From: Kiritimatiellia bacterium
GTDB taxonomy: Bacteria; Verrucomicrobiota; Kiritimatiellia; SLAD01
Direction: 5' to 3'
Assembly: GCA_007127595.1 (NCBI GenBank)
Contig: SKZA01000002.1
Coordinates: 1 to 6,661, forward strand
DNA: 6,661 nt
Part shown: positions 1 through 6,185 of the stretch, piece after piece
Numbering within the stretch: position 1 is the first letter of the stretch
How the letters are laid out: the number at the start of each line of letters is the position of its first letter
The notes under the pieces: model-generated
The model's database searches: none
What the model was told of the DNA's origin: nothing
The model's input: only the letters and a program-made list of their open reading frames with translations
Translations under genes and position numbers: made by a program

Positions 1-236
1 ATCCGGCGCCGCACTGCGATGCCCGGATCCTGCGTTTGACCGGAAAGATCGCGTGTCGCTTTCAAGCGCTCCAGCACCTGTTCCGCTTCGTCCGCCAACG
101 CGCGATCGAGGCGTCCGGCATACCAGTAGCTGATATGCTCATGATCCCATAGGACCTGCGCCCATTTGGCGCTTTCCAGGGAAACGCCGTCCAGACCCGA
201 AAATCGGGTGGAAACAAATCCTATGCGCTCCGGCAT
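1..236 (-). CDS. GT-B glycosyltransferase (GT4-like), N-terminal part only
   Basis: The minus strand reads openly from an ATG at 234-236 to the left window edge, giving 78 codons of a longer gene. The protein starts MPERIGFVSTRF and continues with GLDGVSLESAKW. This is the first beta strand and glycine-containing loop of a GT-B glycosyltransferase, and the GxDGVSLE-AKWA pattern is one I recognise from bacterial GT4-like enzymes. GGAG on the minus strand (245-248) lies 8 bases before the ATG, supporting this start. The gene is divergent from the solute operon at 372-4841, with 135 bases between the two starts, so the two may be co-regulated. If functional it could transfer a sugar in the same pathway, but donor and acceptor cannot be told from this fragment. 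The EX7E donor-site motif would lie outside the window. The family call is fairly firm; the role is inference. Confidence 0.72.
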   Translation of the reverse strand, partial: MPERIGFVSTRFSGLDGVSLESAKWAQVLWDHEHISYWYAGRLDRALADEAEQVLERLKATRDLSGQTQDPGIAVRRR

Positions 237-371
237 GCTCTCCGCTCCAACGAGAAATCAACGAAACTACGCATGGTCAAAGCCTATACGGCAAAGAAGA
301 TATTGCAAGGCCGCATTCTTTTTCGGCATTCTGTTCTTCTCGGAGTACAACAAAGAAGGTAAACTGACTCC
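237..371. promoter_or_regulatory. Divergent intergenic region, presumed to hold two promoters
   Basis: This 135-base spacer separates the starts of the minus-strand glycosyltransferase and the plus-strand operon, so promoters for both should lie here. It is more AT-rich than the genes. I see only weak candidates: a TATAGG on the minus strand (283-288) and a GATATT on the plus strand (299-304), neither with a convincing -35 box at proper spacing. A short imperfect direct repeat (CGCATTCTT at 313 and GGCATTCTG at 325) could be an operator but is not strong. Confidence 0.35.
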
Positions 372-1535
372 ATGAAATTCACGGAAATCAAGGAACAACT
401 CAAGACGTACCGTGCGGCGGCGGAATCGATGCGTGAAATCATATTGGCCAACGCCGTGATGATTGGTGAGATTCCGGCCTCGACGTTTTATGAAGACCAC
501 CGTGTGCGCTTCATGGAGGATCGGTTCAGCGAGTGCGGCCTTCAGAACTGCTCCACCGATGAAGTCGGCAACGGATTTGGCGTGTTGAACGGGGAGACCG
601 GCGAACGGCGGATTCTGCTCGTGGCGCATGCCGATACGGTGTTTAGCGAAAAGGTGGACCATACCATCTCGATGCAGGCCGATCGGATGGCCGGACCGGG
701 CATTGGCGATAACAGTTTGGGATTGGCCGCGCTGGCCTCTTTGCCTTTGCTCCTTGAGAAACTCGACATCCGATTGAATTCCGATTTAATCCTGATGGCG
801 GCGTCCCGGAGCCTCGGCCGCGGCAATCTGGAAGGGCTGCGCTTCTTTCTCAATAATAACAAGCACCCCATACAGGCGGCATTGTGTGTGGAAGGGGTTA
901 AACTGGGGCGCTTAAGCTATTCCTCGATCGGGATGTTGCGCGGCGAGATTACGGTACGCGTCCCGGAAATGTATGATTGGACACGATTCGGCGCGGCTGG
1001 CGCGATCATCACGCTCAACGATGTGATCAATAAGATTAACCGGATTCCGCTCCCGAAACGTCCGAAGACCAGCATTGTGCTCGGATCGATTGAAGGCGGA
1101 AACTCTTTTAATAATATCGCCACCAGTTCCTCGTTGCGGTTTGAGATTCGGAGTGAGTCCGCAGATGTCGTTCGGGATATCCTAAACGAGATCAAGGATC
1201 GCATTGCCGAAATCGCCTTGGAATCCTCGGCGGAAGTGACGCTTGATATCGTCGCGCGCCGCGATCCGGGGGGCATCGATTTCCGGCATCCCCTGGTGCG
1301 ACGCGCCCGGGATATTCTTAAGCAGTTGAATATCGAACCGCGCGTGGCGCCCAGCACTTCCGAGTTGGCGGAATTGATTCGGCATGAAATCCCGGCGATT
1401 ACGCTGGGCCTGACCACCGGCAGCAATCTGAATCAGGCCAACGAGGAAGTGTTGATTGAACCGATCTTCAACGGGATCGCGCAGTTGCTGGGACTGTTGA
1501 TTGCTATGGATGAGGGCTTGTGCGATGAACATTGA
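372..1535 (+). CDS. M20-family peptidase-like protein, probable pseudoenzyme
   Basis: 387 residues with the M20 metallopeptidase layout. The first metal-ligand motif HADTV (His86, Asp88) is present, as are the bridging Asp113 in GIGDN and Glu174 in CVEG. The dimerisation-domain signature GGNSFNNIA (242-250), followed by RFEIRS, is also clear. Other essential positions are changed. Where M20 enzymes have GEEGxGNLxG, this protein has SRSLGRGNLEG (145-155), so the general-base Glu becomes Ser147 and the adjacent Glu ligand becomes Leu148. The inter-subunit His of GGHSW becomes Tyr201 (EMYDW). The C-terminal NAHTPNE-type motif reads NLNQANE, replacing the last His ligand with Asn354. One metal half-site (His86, Asp113, Glu174) is thus kept and the other lost. 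It is probably not a peptidase; a binding, scaffold or altered-chemistry role is possible. The reading frame is intact with no frameshift, so this is not simple decay. AAGAAGG (353-359) lies 12 bases before the ATG. It is the first gene of the operon and overlaps gpgS by 11 bases. Confidence 0.85.
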   Translation: MKFTEIKEQLKTYRAAAESMREIILANAVMIGEIPASTFYEDHRVRFMEDRFSECGLQNCSTDEVGNGFGVLNGETGERRILLVAHADTVFSEKVDHTISMQADRMAGPGIGDNSLGLAALASLPLLLEKLDIRLNSDLILMAASRSLGRGNLEGLRFFLNNNKHPIQAALCVEGVKLGRLSYSSIGMLRGEITVRVPEMYDWTRFGAAGAIITLNDVINKINRIPLPKRPKTSIVLGSIEGGNSFNNIATSSSLRFEIRSESADVVRDILNEIKDRIAEIALESSAEVTLDIVARRDPGGIDFRHPLVRRARDILKQLNIEPRVAPSTSELAELIRHEIPAITLGLTTGSNLNQANEEVLIEPIFNGIAQLLGLLIAMDEGLCDEH

Positions 1536-2502
1536 ACAGTGGGTCAAAGATAACACGTTCCACTACAGCCAGTTCTGGGACTTCCGTCATCTGGTGGAGG
1601 CGAAGGAAGAGCAGGGGCTTACGGTTTCGCTGTGTATCCCGACCTTGAACGAGGAAAAGACGATCGGAAAAGAGATCGTCATTTTCAAATCCGAACTGGT
1701 CAGCCGCTACCCCTTGCTGGACGAGATCGCGGTCGTTGATTCGGGGTCCACCGATAACACGCGCGAGGTGGCCGCTTCATTTGGGGCCGATGTCTATTTG
1801 GCCGAGGATATCCTGCCGGAGGTGGGCAACAAGCCGGGGAAGGGCGAGAATCTTTGGAAGGCTATTTACCAACTCAAGGGCGATATCATCGTGTATGTGG
1901 ATGCGGATATCAAAAACATCCATCCGCGTTTCGCATATGGCCTCGTCGCGCCATTGATCTATCGTCCCGAAATGAAATATGTGAAGGCGTTCTATGATCG
2001 TCCTCTCGCATTTTCGCAGGGCATTCGACCCTCGGGCGGGGGGCGCGTCACCGAGATTCTGGTGCGCCCGTTGTTCTCGCTGTTCTTTCCGGAATTGACC
2101 GCGATTATTCAGCCCTTGTCCGGAGAATACGCCGTGCGGCGCGATGTGCTCGAAGCCATTCCGTTTCCGATCGGCTACGGCGTCGAAACCTCGCACCTCA
2201 TCGATGTGTACAGCAAGTGGGGAATGGAGGCATTTGGTCAGACCGATCTGGATCAGCGGGTGCATCGCAATCAGGCGACGCGCGATTTGGGGAAGATGTC
2301 CTTCGGCATTCTGCAGACGTTCCTCCTGCGTGCGAAAGCGCTGGGCCTTATGCCTGAGATCCCGGACCTGAATTCGACGTTGCGACAGTTTCAGGTCAAG
2401 GAAGGCAACTTCGAGCAGATCGAACACAACATCGTTGAGGAAGAACGTCCCCCGATGCTCGACATCCCCGCGTACCGCGAAAAGTTTCATCCTGCTCAAT
2501 GA
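1525..2502 (+). CDS. gpgS: Glucosyl-3-phosphoglycerate synthase (GT81)
   Basis: Cytosolic GT-A enzyme that transfers glucose from an NDP-glucose to D-3-phosphoglycerate, forming glucosyl-3-phosphoglycerate, the precursor of glucosylglycerate. Visible motifs, numbered from the ATG at 1525 (325 residues): PTLNEE (39-44), VDSGSTDNT (71-79), PGKGENLW (104-111), the metal-binding DxD as VDADIKNIHP (Asp126, Asp128), GGGRVTE (171-177), QPLSGEYA (196-203), GYGVE (217-221) and HRN (247-249). These match the mycobacterial GpgS pattern, including the GGGRVTE and PLSGEYA blocks typical of GT81, and the length is normal for the family. The frame is open back to a TTG at 1501, with another ATG at 1510. The 1525 ATG is preferred because AGGG (1513-1516) lies 8 bases upstream. 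It overlaps the preceding gene by 11 bases and the next by 4 (ATGA), implying translational coupling. The C-terminal 45 residues are acidic and polar. Confidence 0.93.
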   Translation: MNIEQWVKDNTFHYSQFWDFRHLVEAKEEQGLTVSLCIPTLNEEKTIGKEIVIFKSELVSRYPLLDEIAVVDSGSTDNTREVAASFGADVYLAEDILPEVGNKPGKGENLWKAIYQLKGDIIVYVDADIKNIHPRFAYGLVAPLIYRPEMKYVKAFYDRPLAFSQGIRPSGGGRVTEILVRPLFSLFFPELTAIIQPLSGEYAVRRDVLEAIPFPIGYGVETSHLIDVYSKWGMEAFGQTDLDQRVHRNQATRDLGKMSFGILQTFLLRAKALGLMPEIPDLNSTLRQFQVKEGNFEQIEHNIVEEERPPMLDIPAYREKFHPAQ

Positions 2503-3965
2503 GTGGTCGTCACCTCATCGCGATGGTCCATTATCATCTGCGCCGCGGCGGCGTGACGCGTGTCATTCAGAATGCCGTTGAGGCGCTCGCTTCGGAGCGT
2601 GTGGACTGTGTAGTTATCAGCGGTGAAGACCCTCCGGATACATTTTCCGTCGATGTCCCGGTCGTGACGGTGGAAGGCGTGGGGTACGAGGAGCACGGTC
2701 AGATTCCCGATGCCGAAACCCTTGCGAACCGGACGCGGCAGGCCGTGCATGAAATTGCGGGTAAGACGCCGGATGTCTGGCATATCCATAATCATGCACT
2801 GGGTAAGAATGCCGCTTGGACGCGCGCGGTCGCCTTGCTGGCCGAGCAGGGGGATAGAATTCTTCTACAGATCCACGACTTCGCCGAAGACGGCCGGCCC
2901 GGCAATTACCGGTATCTGCTGGACGCACTTCGGGCGGATGATGATGACGCCTTGGGCCGGACACTTTATCCCCCGCAGGCACACGTGCATTACGCGCTGT
3001 TGAATAGCCGTGACCTTCGGATCATGCGCCAAGCAGGCTTGTCGGAACAACGGACACACCTCCTGCCCAATGCCGTATGGACGGGCGATGCCGACGAAAC
3101 GGGCCGTGTCGAGCCGGACTGTGCCCAGCCTTTATACCTGTATCCAACCCGCGCCATACGCCGCAAGAACGTGGGCGAATTTTTACTCTGGAGCGCCATG
3201 GAAGAGGGCGAGGGGCGATATGGCATTACCTTGGCGCCCCAAAGCAAGTTGGAGACTCCGTATTACGAGCGCTGGCAGGCATTTGCCGCGGAGCAAAAGC
3301 TGCCTGTAGAATTTGAAATGGGTTTGAGCCATGATTTCCATGACTTGTTGGCATCCGCCAGCGCGTTGGTCACGACCAGTGTTGCCGAAGGGTTTGGGTT
3401 GGCTTTTCTTGAACCCTGGCTCGCGGATCGGGTGTTGATCGGGCGCAACCTGCCTGAAATAACCGAGGAGTTTGTCGAGGCGGGCATCGTACTCGACGAG
3501 CTGTATGAACAGCTTACCGTGCCCATGGAATGGCTTGACGCCGATGCATTGAAGACGCGGATTCACGAAAAGATCGAAGCCTCGCGTGAAGCCTATGGGC
3601 GGAGTGCGACCCCAAAGGATGCGGAGGCGGCCTATCATGCGGCTGTATCGGAGGGACGAGTGGAGTTCAGCCGCTTGGACGAATCGTTTCAGGAAACGGT
3701 CATATCTCGATTGCGCTCATCAACCGAGGCGCGTGGCGAAGTGCGTCCTACGCAACTAATCGACCCCGCGCAACGTGATTTGGGCCGCATTCGATCGAAC
3801 AAGGAACGAGTGACGGAAAAGTTCGGCCTCGATCAATACCGCGAACGGCTTATGCGTTTGTATGAGGCTGTCATGAATTCCCGCGCGGAAGACGAGTCCG
3901 TGCCTGCGCGTGCGGTGCTCGACCAATTTCTGTTACCGGAACGCTTTTACCTTCTGAGGTCCTGA
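2499..3965 (+). CDS. GT4-like GT-B glycosyltransferase with C-terminal extension
   Basis: 488 residues with GT-B fold hallmarks. The N-terminal domain has the glycine-containing acceptor loop HLRRGGVTRVI (13-23), WHIHNH (94-99), IHDFAEDGRPGNY (125-137) and LLPNAV (188-193). The C-terminal Rossmann domain has YPTRAIRRKNVGEFL (215-229) with the basic phosphate-contacting residues, and SVAEGFGLAFLEPW (294-307), which contains the EX7E donor-site pair Glu297 and Glu305. The protein is about 100 residues longer than common GT4 enzymes; the extra part is a charged, helix-rich tail from about 345 to the end. The start overlaps the gpgS stop (ATGA) and has no good Shine-Dalgarno of its own, so it is probably translated by coupling. 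Next to gpgS and a HAD hydrolase, a likely acceptor is glucosyl-3-phosphoglycerate or glucosylglycerate, as for MggA of Petrotoga. The sugar donor and product are not shown by the sequence. Other GT4 activities, such as sucrose or trehalose-type synthesis, remain possible. Confidence 0.85.
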   Translation: MSGRHLIAMVHYHLRRGGVTRVIQNAVEALASERVDCVVISGEDPPDTFSVDVPVVTVEGVGYEEHGQIPDAETLANRTRQAVHEIAGKTPDVWHIHNHALGKNAAWTRAVALLAEQGDRILLQIHDFAEDGRPGNYRYLLDALRADDDDALGRTLYPPQAHVHYALLNSRDLRIMRQAGLSEQRTHLLPNAVWTGDADETGRVEPDCAQPLYLYPTRAIRRKNVGEFLLWSAMEEGEGRYGITLAPQSKLETPYYERWQAFAAEQKLPVEFEMGLSHDFHDLLASASALVTTSVAEGFGLAFLEPWLADRVLIGRNLPEITEEFVEAGIVLDELYEQLTVPMEWLDADALKTRIHEKIEASREAYGRSATPKDAEAAYHAAVSEGRVEFSRLDESFQETVISRLRSSTEARGEVRPTQLIDPAQRDLGRIRSNKERVTEKFGLDQYRERLMRLYEAVMNSRAEDESVPARAVLDQFLLPERFYLLRS

Positions 3966-3968
3966 TAA

Positions 3969-4841
3969 ATGAGTGACAAGCAGTATTACGATCTGATCCG
4001 GGAACGCAGCGCCCCGATGAAACCCGAACCGTGCGACATGGAGGCGCGCTTAAGCGAACTGCCCGACGTGCGTTGCGTACTCTTTGATGTGTACGGAACA
4101 TTGGTCATATCGGGTTCGGGCGATGTCGGTACCGCCGGAGCGGTCGACCAACAAAAGGCGCTGGATGAATCCCTTGCAGCTTGTGGCATCGCGTTGCCTG
4201 ACGGGGCGACCTTGGCGGCCGATCGCATAACCGCCGTGATCCGTGAACATCACGCGCGTGCGAAGGAAGAGGGAGTGGAATACCCCGAGGTGGATATCCT
4301 GGAAATCTGGAGCGAGGTGTTGTCGGGCGCCGGAGTGCGCAAGGCGGATCGGGAGACGTTGAAGCGACTCGCCATCGAATATGATTCGCGTATCAATCCG
4401 GTGTGGCCGATGCCCGGCATGGAAGATGTATTGAGCGCGCTACGCGAACGGAATATGCGCATGGGGATCGTGTCCAATGCGCAGTTCTATACGCCGCTCA
4501 TGTTTCCCGCGTTCACTGGCAAGACCTGTGCTGAACTGGGCTTTAAAGAGGAAGTCTGTGTCTGGTCATGGCGGTACCGGGAAGGTAAGCCCTCGAAAAA
4601 TCTATATCGAAACGCCTTATCTGTCCTGGACGAGTGGGGCATCCAATCGAGCGACGTCTTGTATGTCGGCAACGATATGCGCAACGATATCTGGCCCTCG
4701 TCCGAGCTGGGATGCCGCGCGGCATTATTCGCGGGTGACCGCCGCTCCTTGCGGCTGCGCGAGGACGATCCGAATTGCAGGGACGTGACGCCCGACCTCG
4801 TGCTCACCGCACTGCCGCAATTGCTCGAATGTTTGCCGTGA
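3969..4841 (+). CDS. HAD-superfamily hydrolase, likely sugar-phosphate phosphatase
   Basis: 290 residues with all four HAD motifs. Motif I is LFDVYGTL (38-45) with nucleophile Asp40, motif II is IVSN (Ser169), motif III is the Lys of EGKPS (Lys207), and motif IV is YVGNDMRNDI (Asp236, Asp240). A helical cap of about 100 residues (60-160) sits between motifs I and II, as in cap class C1. The residue two after the nucleophile is Tyr42, as in haloacid dehalogenases and some phosphatases, rather than the Asp of most phosphatases. The first 33 residues before the core are a polar extension. The gene starts 3 bases after the glycosyltransferase, with GAGG (3956-3959) 9 bases upstream of the ATG. 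Position suggests it removes the phosphate from glucosyl-3-phosphoglycerate or a glycosylated derivative, like GpgP or MggB. That role is inferred from context. It is the last gene of the operon and is followed by a repeat-rich spacer. Confidence 0.85.
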   Translation: MSDKQYYDLIRERSAPMKPEPCDMEARLSELPDVRCVLFDVYGTLVISGSGDVGTAGAVDQQKALDESLAACGIALPDGATLAADRITAVIREHHARAKEEGVEYPEVDILEIWSEVLSGAGVRKADRETLKRLAIEYDSRINPVWPMPGMEDVLSALRERNMRMGIVSNAQFYTPLMFPAFTGKTCAELGFKEEVCVWSWRYREGKPSKNLYRNALSVLDEWGIQSSDVLYVGNDMRNDIWPSSELGCRAALFAGDRRSLRLREDDPNCRDVTPDLVLTALPQLLECLP

Positions 4842-4892
4842 TGTATTTCGAGAGCGGATTAGGCGAAACGGCACCAATTCGCGCAGCCTCAC

Positions 4893-4990
4893 GGGTCACC
4901 CCGAGCGAAGTCGAGGGGTCTCGATCTTTCCGGCAAGGGCAGAGATTTCTCGACTTCGTCGTGCTTCGCACGGCGACGCTCGAAATGACA
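4893..4990. repeat. Imperfect inverted-repeat element, dispersed type
   Basis: Two arms face each other: 4895-4922 (starting GTCACCCCGAGCGAAG) and 4942-4990 (reverse complement starting GTCATTTCGAGCG). Read in the same sense, both give GTCA-4 bases-GAGCG ... AAGTCGA-4 bases-TCTC. The variable blocks are CCCC and GGGG in the left arm, and TTTC and GAAA in the right arm, so each arm is complementary to itself. The right arm also carries an extra perfect mini-hairpin, CGTGC-TTC-GCACG (4960-4972). The element resembles the dispersed repeats whose translation yields the peptides TPSEVEGS and FLDFVV in spurious ORFs. It lies between convergent genes, where it could act as a folding or transcription-ending structure, but no T-tract is seen. 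Confidence 0.75.
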
Positions 4991-5009
4991 TCGACTTATG
5001 AAGGATATA

Positions 5010-5040
5010 GCCTCCGCCTTCGCCAAGGCTTCGGCGGACA
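5010..5040. repeat. Short palindromic GC-rich intergenic repeat
   Basis: The segment contains GCCTT-CGCC-AAGGC (5016-5029), a perfect 5-bp hairpin, and an overlapping pair TCCGCC (5013-5018) and GGCGGA (5033-5038). In the plus frame it encodes LRLRQGFGGQ, a string I recognise from spurious ORFs in many unrelated genomes, which marks this as a widely dispersed repeat type. It follows the inverted-repeat element at 4893-4990 and lies 35 bases from the end of the MBL hydrolase gene. Confidence 0.6.
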
Positions 5041-5074
5041 GGTCCTGTTGAGCGTTCGGATACAAAATCTGGGG

Positions 5075-5710
5075 CTACCCCAATGCTCCCGACCGCAGGA
5101 AGGGGTTCGTACGGCGTTCTTGACCGATGGTCGTGGCGGGGCCGTGCCCCGTATAGACTACCGTCTCGTCCGGCAAGGCCAGTAGCTTTTGCAGGCTGTT
5201 CTCCATGTCTTTCACATTCCCCCCGGGCAAGTCGAGGCGGCCGATCGATCCCTGAAATAAGACGTCGCCGCAAAAGAGGGCCTGTGCGTCCGGGAAATAA
5301 AAGCTCACATGGCCGGGCGCATGACCGGGCGTGAACAGCACCCGATAGGTAAGGTCCGCATCCGTCCATTCCTGGCCGTCGTCCAAATCACGGTCAATGG
5401 AAGGCGGCGCCTTCGGCGTTCCGTAATAAGGGGGCATCTGGTTCACCGGTTGAAATGCCCATTTGGCATCGAGCGGATGCATGGCGACCGGAGCGGGCAG
5501 GGCCGCTGCGACCTCGGCCAGGGCGCTGACATGGTCGACATGGCCGTGTGTTATCAGGTAGTACGCCACCTTCAGGTTGCGTCGTTGCAGCGCGTCGATG
5601 ATGCGCGTGCCCTCATCGCCCGGGTCAACAACCAGCGCGTCGCCCTTGTCGTTGCTGATGATATGGCAATTCGAGGCAAACAGCCCGATCTCAAGTGTTT
5701 CGACATCCAT
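5075..5710 (-). CDS. MBL-fold metallo-hydrolase, glyoxalase II-like (YcbL type)
   Basis: 211 residues with a complete metallo-beta-lactamase metal site: THGHVDH (His55, His57, Asp59, His60), TPGHAPGHVSFY (His130), FCGDVLF (bridging Asp149) and TGHGPATTIGQERRTNPFL (His189). The GHGPATTIGxER-xNPFL ending and the size of about 210 residues fit the YcbL-like type II glyoxalase II group, cytosolic thioester hydrolases related to GloB but lacking its longer substrate-binding domain. The substrate is uncertain; S-lactoylglutathione-like thioesters are usually assumed. The ATG at 5708-5710 shares its A with the TAA stop of the upstream methyltransferase-like gene, and GGGG (5719-5722) lies 8 bases before it. 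The two are therefore co-transcribed and translationally coupled. Only a C-terminal GALG tail follows the conserved NPFLR, so the length is normal and no residue of the site is missing. Confidence 0.9.
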   Translation of the reverse strand: MDVETLEIGLFASNCHIISNDKGDALVVDPGDEGTRIIDALQRRNLKVAYYLITHGHVDHVSALAEVAAALPAPVAMHPLDAKWAFQPVNQMPPYYGTPKAPPSIDRDLDDGQEWTDADLTYRVLFTPGHAPGHVSFYFPDAQALFCGDVLFQGSIGRLDLPGGNVKDMENSLQKLLALPDETVVYTGHGPATTIGQERRTNPFLRSGALG

Positions 5711-6162
5711 TATATAATCCCCGGTATCAGCCGTTTTGTCTGACGGCTATACATATGATATTTATCTCCGAATTTCTCTTGCAGCAGGCGTTCCTCGCGC
5801 AGCATTTTCAACCATAAGACAATGGCCAATCCCAGCCAGAAGAGCATGCGATCGACGTCCGGCTTGAGCACAATCCACACAAGGCTGATGATCAGCAGGC
5901 TCGTGTACATCGGGTGCCGAATATGCCGATAGATACCGCGCGTGACAAGTTTCGTCCGCGGATGCGGATCGGGCACGATTCGCCATTTTGCACCCGCCAT
6001 CCGCCATAACGCCGCCAACCCGATGTAGAGGCCAACGCATTGAATCAGGAAAAGCCCCAGTTCCCGTGCAATCAACGGTCCCGTCAGGGCGAGGTAAACC
6101 AGCGCCGCCAGTTGCAGGGCAACCAGTAGCAGGGAATACATCTTCTGAATCATATCCTTCAT
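5710..6162 (-). CDS. Isoprenylcysteine carboxylmethyltransferase-like (ICMT/PEMT) membrane protein
   Basis: About 150 residues with four predicted membrane segments, roughly at residues 9-26, 32-55, 85-99 and 105-119. The C-terminal half has the ICMT/PEMT signature LVTRGIYRHIRHPMY (73-87), then REERLLQEKFG-KY (122-135) and the ending RLIPGI. In this family those His, Arg, Tyr and Glu residues bind S-adenosylmethionine at the inner-membrane face. Bacterial members are common and their substrate is usually unknown, so no specific methyl acceptor is claimed. The ATG at 6160-6162 is preferred. A TTG at 6168 would add two residues (M K), and an inner ATG lies at 6153. The GAAG supplied by a heptamer repeat lies 7 bases before the 6162 ATG. 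The TAA stop overlaps the start of the MBL hydrolase gene by one base. Confidence 0.85.
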   Translation of the reverse strand: MKDMIQKMYSLLLVALQLAALVYLALTGPLIARELGLFLIQCVGLYIGLAALWRMAGAKWRIVPDPHPRTKLVTRGIYRHIRHPMYTSLLIISLVWIVLKPDVDRMLFWLGLAIVLWLKMLREERLLQEKFGDKYHMYSRQTKRLIPGII

Positions 6163-6181
6163 CTTCAATCTTCGATCTTCG
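6161..6181. repeat. Triple heptamer tandem repeat (ATCTTCR)3
   Basis: Three adjacent copies are seen: ATCTTCA (6161-6167), ATCTTCG (6168-6174) and ATCTTCG (6175-6181). On the minus strand they read as GAAGAT units running into the first codons of the ICMT-like gene, and they supply its only Shine-Dalgarno-like GAAG. Copy number here could alter both ribosome binding and the N-terminus. Confidence 0.7.
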
Positions 6182-6185
6182 GTCC

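Larger units (their letters stand above)
4842..5074. other. Convergent intergenic spacer, repeat-filled
   Basis: These 233 bases separate the stop of the HAD gene (plus) from the stop of the MBL hydrolase gene (minus). About half is taken up by the two repeat elements at 4893-4990 and 5010-5040. No gene is evident. A frame is open through it, but it consists of translated repeats fused to an out-of-frame HAD segment. Neither strand shows a GC hairpin followed by a T-run, so no intrinsic terminator is called. Confidence 0.7.

Noticed and set aside
274..304. Sigma-70 type promoter candidates in the divergent spacer
   Set aside because: The best -10-like hexamers lack a matching -35 at 16-18 bases, so no specific promoter is called.
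166..375. Plus-strand frame of 69 codons across the left end
   Set aside because: It overlaps the N-terminus of the minus-strand glycosyltransferase and the spacer, and its product resembles nothing known.
1777..2499. Long minus-strand frame of 240 codons antisense to gpgS
   Set aside because: The plus strand encodes a clear GT81 enzyme with all its motifs; the antisense product has no recognisable domain and is a GC-codon shadow.
4775..5185. Open plus-strand frame of 136 codons between the HAD and MBL genes
   Set aside because: It begins out of frame inside the HAD gene, runs through two repeat elements (giving the TPSEVEGS and LRLRQGFGGQ strings) and ends antisense to the MBL gene. It has no ribosome-binding site or family resemblance.
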